Source: Acidobacteriota bacterium (GTDB lineage Bacteria; Acidobacteriota; Thermoanaerobaculia; Multivoradales; Multivoraceae). Taken from it: 64,000 nucleotides of DNA. Shown here piece after piece: positions 60,187 to 64,000 of the stretch. Numbering within the stretch: position 1 is the stretch's first letter; each line of letters opens with the position of its first letter. Below the pieces are notes generated by a model. It did no database searches. It saw only the letters and a program-made list of their open reading frames with translations, and was not told the origin of the DNA. The stretch spans positions 3,119,948 through 3,183,947 of the forward strand of contig WTGQ01000002.1 in assembly GCA_011525365.1 (NCBI GenBank), in the 5' to 3' direction. The position numbers and the translations under genes are program-made.

Positions 60187-61589
60187 CGGCCGGCTTCCCC
60201 CGTCCGCGGACCCGGTGACTCGACCAGGAGTCGAGCGCAGGCACTTCGGTCCACTTTGCCCGAAGCGGCCACGGGTAGACGATCCACGAGGCTCCAGCAC
60301 CGCGGCCGCTTGAACCCGGCGAGCCGTCCACCCAAGTGCCGCTCGAGTTCTCCCAGCCCGCCAAGCGCCTCGAAACCGGCCGCCGGGACCAGGACGGCGC
60401 CCACCCGTTCGCCCCACTCCTCGTTTTCCAGACCGACCACGCAGGAGTCCGCCGCCCCGGGCCACTCCACGACGGCCGCTTCGACTTCCGCCGGATCGAC
60501 GTTCTCGCCGCCGGTCACGATCCGGTCGGAGCGGCGACCCACGACCCGGAGCCGGCCGTCCTCGCCGATCGCGCCCAGGTCGCCCGTGTCGAACCACCCG
60601 TCCGCCTCGAAGGGCCGTTCGAGCGGCGCGCCCGGTTCCGGGCCCAGATAGCCGTCGAACAGCGCGTCGCCCCGCACCTGGATCGTGCCGGTGGACCCGT
60701 CCGGAGCCGCAACCCGCACCTCGAGCCCGGGCAGCGGCGCACCCACGCTTCCCGGCGTCTCGTCCGGCCGCTCCGTCGCGACCTGGGAACAGGCCTCCGT
60801 CAGCCCGTAGGTCGCGAACACCGGCCAACCGCGTTCTCTTGCCCGTTCCATCAGCGCCGCCGGAGCACCGGCGCCGCCGACGAGGACGGCACGCAGGCTC
60901 GGCGGCGGGCGCCTGATTGTCCGAAGCAGCCGCGCAAGCATCGTCGGCACGACGGACAGGAGGGTGACGCGGTCGCGTTCGACGACCCGCAGGGTCTCGG
61001 CGGCGTCGAAGTTCCCGGACGCGCGACGCCCGCCCACGACCATCGTCTGGCGCGCCTGGAGGCATCGGACGACGATCATCAGGCCGCCCACGTGAGCCGT
61101 GGGCAGGCTAAGGAGCCAACGGTCGTTGGCGCGCCAACCCATGGCCCGTCCATGCGCTCGCGCCGAGGCGCGGAGCGCCGCCCGGCTGAGAACGGCGCCC
61201 CGCGGCTGACCCGTGGTGCCGGAAGTGAAGACGATTGCGGCGCCCCGCCCGACGCTCGGGTTGCCAGCCCCGTCAGTCGCCGGCGGCGTTGCGAAAGCTC
61301 CGCCACTTTCCAGGCAAAGACAGGCCCCGGCGATCGCGATCGCCCGGTCGCGTTCGGCGCGGGTCCACCGGGGATGGATCAGCACGAACGACACCCCGTC
61401 CTCCAGCAGTGCGAGAAGCGTGACCACTGCCTCAGGCCCGGCGCCGCCGCCGACGGCGACGACCGGCCCCGTCACGCCGGCGAGACGCCGCCGCAACGCG
61501 TCCCGCGTCCGATCCACCCGCTGAGCGAGCTCCCCCCAGCCGACCTCGCGGCCCCCGTCGACCAGGGCCGGCCCGCGCGCTTCGCGCAC
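60183..61589 (-). CDS. menE: o-succinylbenzoate--CoA ligase
   Basis: A 468-residue member of the ANL adenylating family that activates o-succinylbenzoate in menaquinone synthesis. The P-loop FTSGTTGQPRGAVLS, the FATYGLTEACSQVAT motif, GWFDTGDLG and the C-terminal lysine region ASGKVDRSAC are intact. The neighbours menA and menB set the identity. The start is uncertain: GTG 61589 gives a slightly short N-terminus, while CTG 61619 overlaps the menA stop as CTGA and would restore ten more residues that match the family. The gene overlaps the ATP-grasp gene by 4 bases. Confidence 0.88.
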   Translation of the reverse strand: MREARGPALVDGGREVGWGELAQRVDRTRDALRRRLAGVTGPVVAVGGGAGPEAVVTLLALLEDGVSFVLIHPRWTRAERDRAIAIAGACLCLESGGAFATPPATDGAGNPSVGRGAAIVFTSGTTGQPRGAVLSRAALRASARAHGRAMGWRANDRWLLSLPTAHVGGLMIVVRCLQARQTMVVGGRRASGNFDAAETLRVVERDRVTLLSVVPTMLARLLRTIRRPPPSLRAVLVGGAGAPAALMERARERGWPVFATYGLTEACSQVATERPDETPGSVGAPLPGLEVRVAAPDGSTGTIQVRGDALFDGYLGPEPGAPLERPFEADGWFDTGDLGAIGEDGRLRVVGRRSDRIVTGGENVDPAEVEAAVVEWPGAADSCVVGLENEEWGERVGAVLVPAAGFEALGGLGELERHLGGRLAGFKRPRCWSLVDRLPVAASGKVDRSACARLLVESPGPRTGEAGR

Positions 61590-61615
61590 TGCCGCTCGAA
61601 CCGAGAGTGCGCCGC

Positions 61616-62518
61616 TCAGGGCCGGGCCCCCAGGACGATGCCGATCGACAGGAGCACGCCGAACAGGAGGAGCAGGCGGGCGGTCGCCGCCAGCGCCAGG
61701 TTGAGGGCCGCACCCTCGCCGCGCCAGACGGATCGCAGCACGGCGACCGCGAACGGCAGAGCAAGCCACGACAGCATGGGCCACGGACCGAACCGGACGA
61801 CGAGCGGCAAGGCGGCGGCATGCCCGACCAGGAGCAGCGCCGCGTACTCCAGCCGCGTGAAACGCGCGCCGAAGCGCACCGCCAGCGTCCGCTTGCCGGC
61901 CGCCGCGTCCGTCTCCCGGTCGCGGAGGTTGTTCACGACCAGGATCGCCGTCGCCAAAGCGCCGACCGCGACTCCCGCCCACCAGGCGACAGCCGGCGCC
62001 TCGAGCGCCTGGACGTACGCGGTTCCGACCACGGCGGCCAGGCCGAAGAAGAGAAAAACGAACAGGTCGCCCAGGCCCAGATAGGCCAGCGCCCAGGGGC
62101 CGGCGGTGTACAGCAATCCCGATGCGATCGAGATCGCGCCGAGCACGAGCACCGGCCAGCCCGCCACCGCCGCCAGGTAGAGGCCGCAGACCATGCAGAA
62201 ACCGAAGGCGATCCACGCCCCCACCCACACCTGGCCGCGGCTGAGCAGCCCCGACTGCACCGCCCGTACCGGCCCGACCCGGCGCTCCGTGTCCGCGCCG
62301 CGGTCGAAGTCGAGCACGTCGTTCGACAGATTCGTGCCGATCTGAATGAAGACTCCGACGCCGAGCGCGGCCAGGGCAGGACCCGCCCGGAAGCCCGACA
62401 CGGAAATGGCGCAGGCGCTGCCGACAACAACCGGCGTCACCGCCGCCCACAACGTCTTCGGACGGATCGCCTGCGCCCACGCACCCAGGTTGCCGGGGCG
62501 GCGCCCGCCCTGGCTCAT
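61616..62518 (-). CDS. menA: 1,4-dihydroxy-2-naphthoate polyprenyltransferase
   Basis: A 300-residue membrane prenyltransferase that attaches the isoprenoid tail to the naphthoquinone ring. It starts with the typical [20 protein letters not shown], and its two Asp-rich motifs are [11 protein letters not shown] near residue 67 and [19 protein letters not shown] near 195, which bind magnesium and diphosphate. About eight hydrophobic helices follow the usual pattern. The ATG overlaps the menB stop by 4 bases (ATGA). Confidence 0.94.
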   Translation of the reverse strand: MSQGGRRPGNLGAWAQAIRPKTLWAAVTPVVVGSACAISVSGFRAGPALAALGVGVFIQIGTNLSNDVLDFDRGADTERRVGPVRAVQSGLLSRGQVWVGAWIAFGFCMVCGLYLAAVAGWPVLVLGAISIASGLLYTAGPWALAYLGLGDLFVFLFFGLAAVVGTAYVQALEAPAVAWWAGVAVGALATAILVVNNLRDRETDAAAGKRTLAVRFGARFTRLEYAALLLVGHAAALPLVVRFGPWPMLSWLALPFAVAVLRSVWRGEGAALNLALAATARLLLLFGVLLSIGIVLGARP

Positions 62519-63363
62519 GGGTAGCGCTGGAACTTCGAGAAGTCCGGCTTCCGCTTCTCCAGGAACGCCTGGCGACCCTCCTGCCCCTCCTGCGTCATGT
62601 AGAACAGCAGGGTCGCGTTCCCCGCCAGTTCCTGCAGGCCGGCCTGGCCGTCGCAGTCCGCGTTCATCGCCGCCTTCAGGCAGCGAAGCGCCATCGGGCT
62701 GTTGGCCAGCATCTCCCGGCACCACTGGAGGGTCTCCTGCTCAAGGCGCTCGAGCGGTACGACCGTGTTGACGAGACCCATGTCCAGCGCCTGCCGGGCG
62801 TTGTACTGGCGACACAGGAACCAGATCTCCCGCGCCTTCTTCTGGCCCACGATCCGCGCCATGTACGAAGCGCCGTAGCCGCCGTCGAAGCTGCCCACCC
62901 GCGGCCCGGTCTGGCCGAAGCGAGCGTTGTCGGCGGCGATCGTCAGGTCGCAGACCATGTGCAGCACGTGGCCGCCGCCGATCGCGTAGCCGGCGACCAT
63001 CGCCACGACCGGCTTGGGAAGCGTACGGATCTGGCGCTGCAGGTCGAGGACGTTCAGGCGCGGCACGCCGTCGTCGCCGACGTAGCCGGCATCGCCCCGG
63101 ATGCGCTGGTCGCCGCCCGAACAGAACGCGCTTCGCCCTTCGCCGGTCAGGATCACCGCGCCGACCTCGGCGTCGTCGCGGGCCACGTCCACCGCCGCGC
63201 TCATCTCCTGGACGGTCAGCGGCCGGAACGCGTTGCGCACCTCCGGCCGGTTGATCGTGATCTTGGCGATCCCCTCCGGCTCGCCGTCGACATAGGACTT
63301 TTCGTAGCGGATGTCCGTGTAGTCACCGCCACTGCGCCATTCCTGGTGCGATTCTCCGCTCAT
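62515..63363 (-). CDS. menB: 1,4-dihydroxy-2-naphthoyl-CoA synthase
   Basis: A 282-residue crotonase-fold enzyme that closes the naphthoquinone ring. Diagnostic segments are [79 protein letters not shown] and the final FLEKRKPDF. They match E. coli-type MenB closely. AAGGAGG lies 9 bases before the ATG. It heads the four-gene operon; menF, menD, menC and menH are not in the window. Confidence 0.95.
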   Translation of the reverse strand: MSGESHQEWRSGGDYTDIRYEKSYVDGEPEGIAKITINRPEVRNAFRPLTVQEMSAAVDVARDDAEVGAVILTGEGRSAFCSGGDQRIRGDAGYVGDDGVPRLNVLDLQRQIRTLPKPVVAMVAGYAIGGGHVLHMVCDLTIAADNARFGQTGPRVGSFDGGYGASYMARIVGQKKAREIWFLCRQYNARQALDMGLVNTVVPLERLEQETLQWCREMLANSPMALRCLKAAMNADCDGQAGLQELAGNATLLFYMTQEGQEGRQAFLEKRKPDFSKFQRYP

Positions 63364-63462
63364 CCCCCCACGCCTCCTTCGATCGGCGACACTACAACGG
63401 CTCCCATCATGGGAACGGGTTGTCGGCGCCCTACTTGGTCATGTAGATTAGTCAACTAGTCC
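63364..63462. promoter_or_regulatory. divergent control region between menB and the toxin-antitoxin pair
   Basis: Leftward: AAGGAGG (complement of 63373-63379) and a -10-like TAGTGT (complement of 63389-63394). A 13-bp palindrome TCCCAT-C-ATGGGA occupies 63402-63414. Rightward: TTGGTC (63435-63440), 16 bases and TAGTCC (63457-63462), overlapping the short inverted repeat TAGT-CA-ACTA (63449-63458), a possible autorepression site for the antitoxin. GGAG (63469-63472) lies 8 bases before the antitoxin ATG. Confidence 0.45.
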
Positions 63463-63480
63463 GAGCTTGGAGTCGAAGCC

Positions 63481-63708
63481 ATGCGCCAAGTCAACGTCCA
63501 CGAAGCAAAGACCCATCTGTCCCGCCTCATCCGGGAGGCGCTGGACGGGGAGGAAGTCGTGATCGCCAAGGGCAACCGTCCTCTGGTTCGGCTCGACGTG
63601 CTTCCTCACGCTCGCAAGACCCGCCAGTTGGGCGCCGCGACGGGCTTGATCGTTCGGATGAGCGACGACTTCGACGCACCACTCGCGGACTTCGACGACT
63701 ACTCGTGA
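63481..63708 (+). CDS. Phd/YefM-family antitoxin
   Basis: A 75-residue antitoxin. The start (MRQVNVHEAKTHLSRLIREA) and GEEVVIAKGNRPLVRLDVL are typical of Phd/YefM proteins, which bind DNA with the N-terminal fold and wrap the toxin with the C-terminal tail. It lies 1 base before the PIN-domain toxin gene. This pair type autoregulates through an operator at its promoter; an inverted repeat is present upstream. Confidence 0.9.
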   Translation: MRQVNVHEAKTHLSRLIREALDGEEVVIAKGNRPLVRLDVLPHARKTRQLGAATGLIVRMSDDFDAPLADFDDYS

Positions 63709-63709
63709 C

Positions 63710-64000
63710 GTGCGCCTCCTTGCCGACACCCACGTACTCTTGTGGGCGATCGACGCACCGGACCGGCTGAGCGAACCAGCGCGCAGAGCCCTGATCGATG
63801 ACAACAACGTCATCTCGTTCAGTGTCGTCAGTCTGTGGGAGATCGCGATCAAGATCAGCCTTGGCCGTCTCGAACTAGCGACTGACTGGCTAGCCATGAT
63901 CGAAGATGGTCGCAACGCGCTCGGCGCGCACTGGCTGCAGCTTGAAACCGCTCACTGTGAGCGCGTCGCCTCGCTGTCCTGGCATCACCGCGATCCGTTC
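63710..64000 (+). CDS. VapC-like PIN-domain toxin (cut by window end)
   Basis: The first 97 residues of a PIN-domain ribonuclease, open to the window edge. The acidic residues expected for metal binding appear as D6 (LLADTHVLLW), E44 (SLWEIAIK) and D95 (WHHRDPF). Members cleave tRNA or other RNA and are blocked by the adjacent antitoxin. The GTG at 63710 begins one base after the antitoxin stop; an overlapping GTG at 63705 is in another frame. The last third is outside the window. Confidence 0.9.
   Translation, partial: MRLLADTHVLLWAIDAPDRLSEPARRALIDDNNVISFSVVSLWEIAIKISLGRLELATDWLAMIEDGRNALGAHWLQLETAHCERVASLSWHHRDPF

Noticed and set aside
61617..61619. CTG as the menE start
   Set aside because: It overlaps the menA stop neatly and extends family similarity, but CTG starts are rare, so GTG 61589 is used and the alternative noted.

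Overview
The window is about 64 kb of very GC-rich, tightly packed bacterial DNA, with no gene-free stretch longer than about 200 bases. The likely source is an Acidobacteriota-type organism, possibly near Thermoanaerobaculia. The support is an Oar-like TonB receptor with an N-terminal carboxypeptidase-regulatory domain, many secreted peptidases, a menaquinone operon, and a PQQ dehydrogenase whose C-terminal domain I associate from memory with Acidobacteriota. No rRNA, tRNA, CRISPR or insertion sequence was seen, and the taxonomic call is inference.

Layout. Positions 1-3076: the start of an Lhr-type helicase (reverse) and a lone antiporter/complex-I-like subunit with a small membrane partner. 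3154-10300: a LysR regulator followed by gltB and gltD (glutamate synthase). 10493-13429: an Oar-like TonB receptor with a good promoter and a terminator, followed by a run of five hairpins. 13585-17407: larA, a two-domain DUF1080 protein and an Ldh_2 dehydrogenase, probably a hydroxyacid/sugar cluster. 17404-23704: a seven-gene reverse operon (DUF4336, CoA transferase, crotonase-fold protein, sterol-desaturase-type oxidase, NSDHL-like dehydrogenase, ABC ATPase, esterase) that looks like lipid or acyl-CoA modification. 23764-31196: a magnesium-type hemB, an exported methyltransferase, an S9 peptidase, an AMIN protein, two paralogous membrane proteins and a DUF885 lipoprotein.

Positions 31271-38588 form the most unusual unit: three translationally coupled genes encoding an SGNH-fold protein without the usual serine, a 1204-residue protein joining a PVC-type propeller, repeats, an azurin-like copper site and a c-type haem, and a PQQ dehydrogenase with Calx-beta and C-terminal accessory domains. 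It reads as an extracytoplasmic oxidation and electron-transfer module. 38599-42862: a TonB receptor with a CxxC in its plug, a TlpA-like thioredoxin and a TPR protein. 43025-48423: a GldFG-like ABC system with DUF4340 and glyoxalase-fold proteins. 48597-58781: M14 and M28 peptidases, a sodium symporter preceded by a previously unlisted 43-residue membrane protein, a serine hydrolase and ApaH. 58798-63363: menB-menA-menE coupled to an ATP-grasp protein. 63481-64000: a Phd/VapC toxin-antitoxin pair cut by the window end.

Peptide scavenging (S9, DUF885, M14, M28, symporter) and quinone- and copper-linked respiration dominate the functional picture. Many genes carry a TANNNT -10-like hexamer, often GCTANNNT, only 5-12 bases before the start codon and no ribosome binding site, suggesting leaderless or very short-leader transcripts. 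Genes inside operons are usually coupled by ATGA or GTGA overlaps. Three convergent gene pairs share their stop codons within 4 bases.
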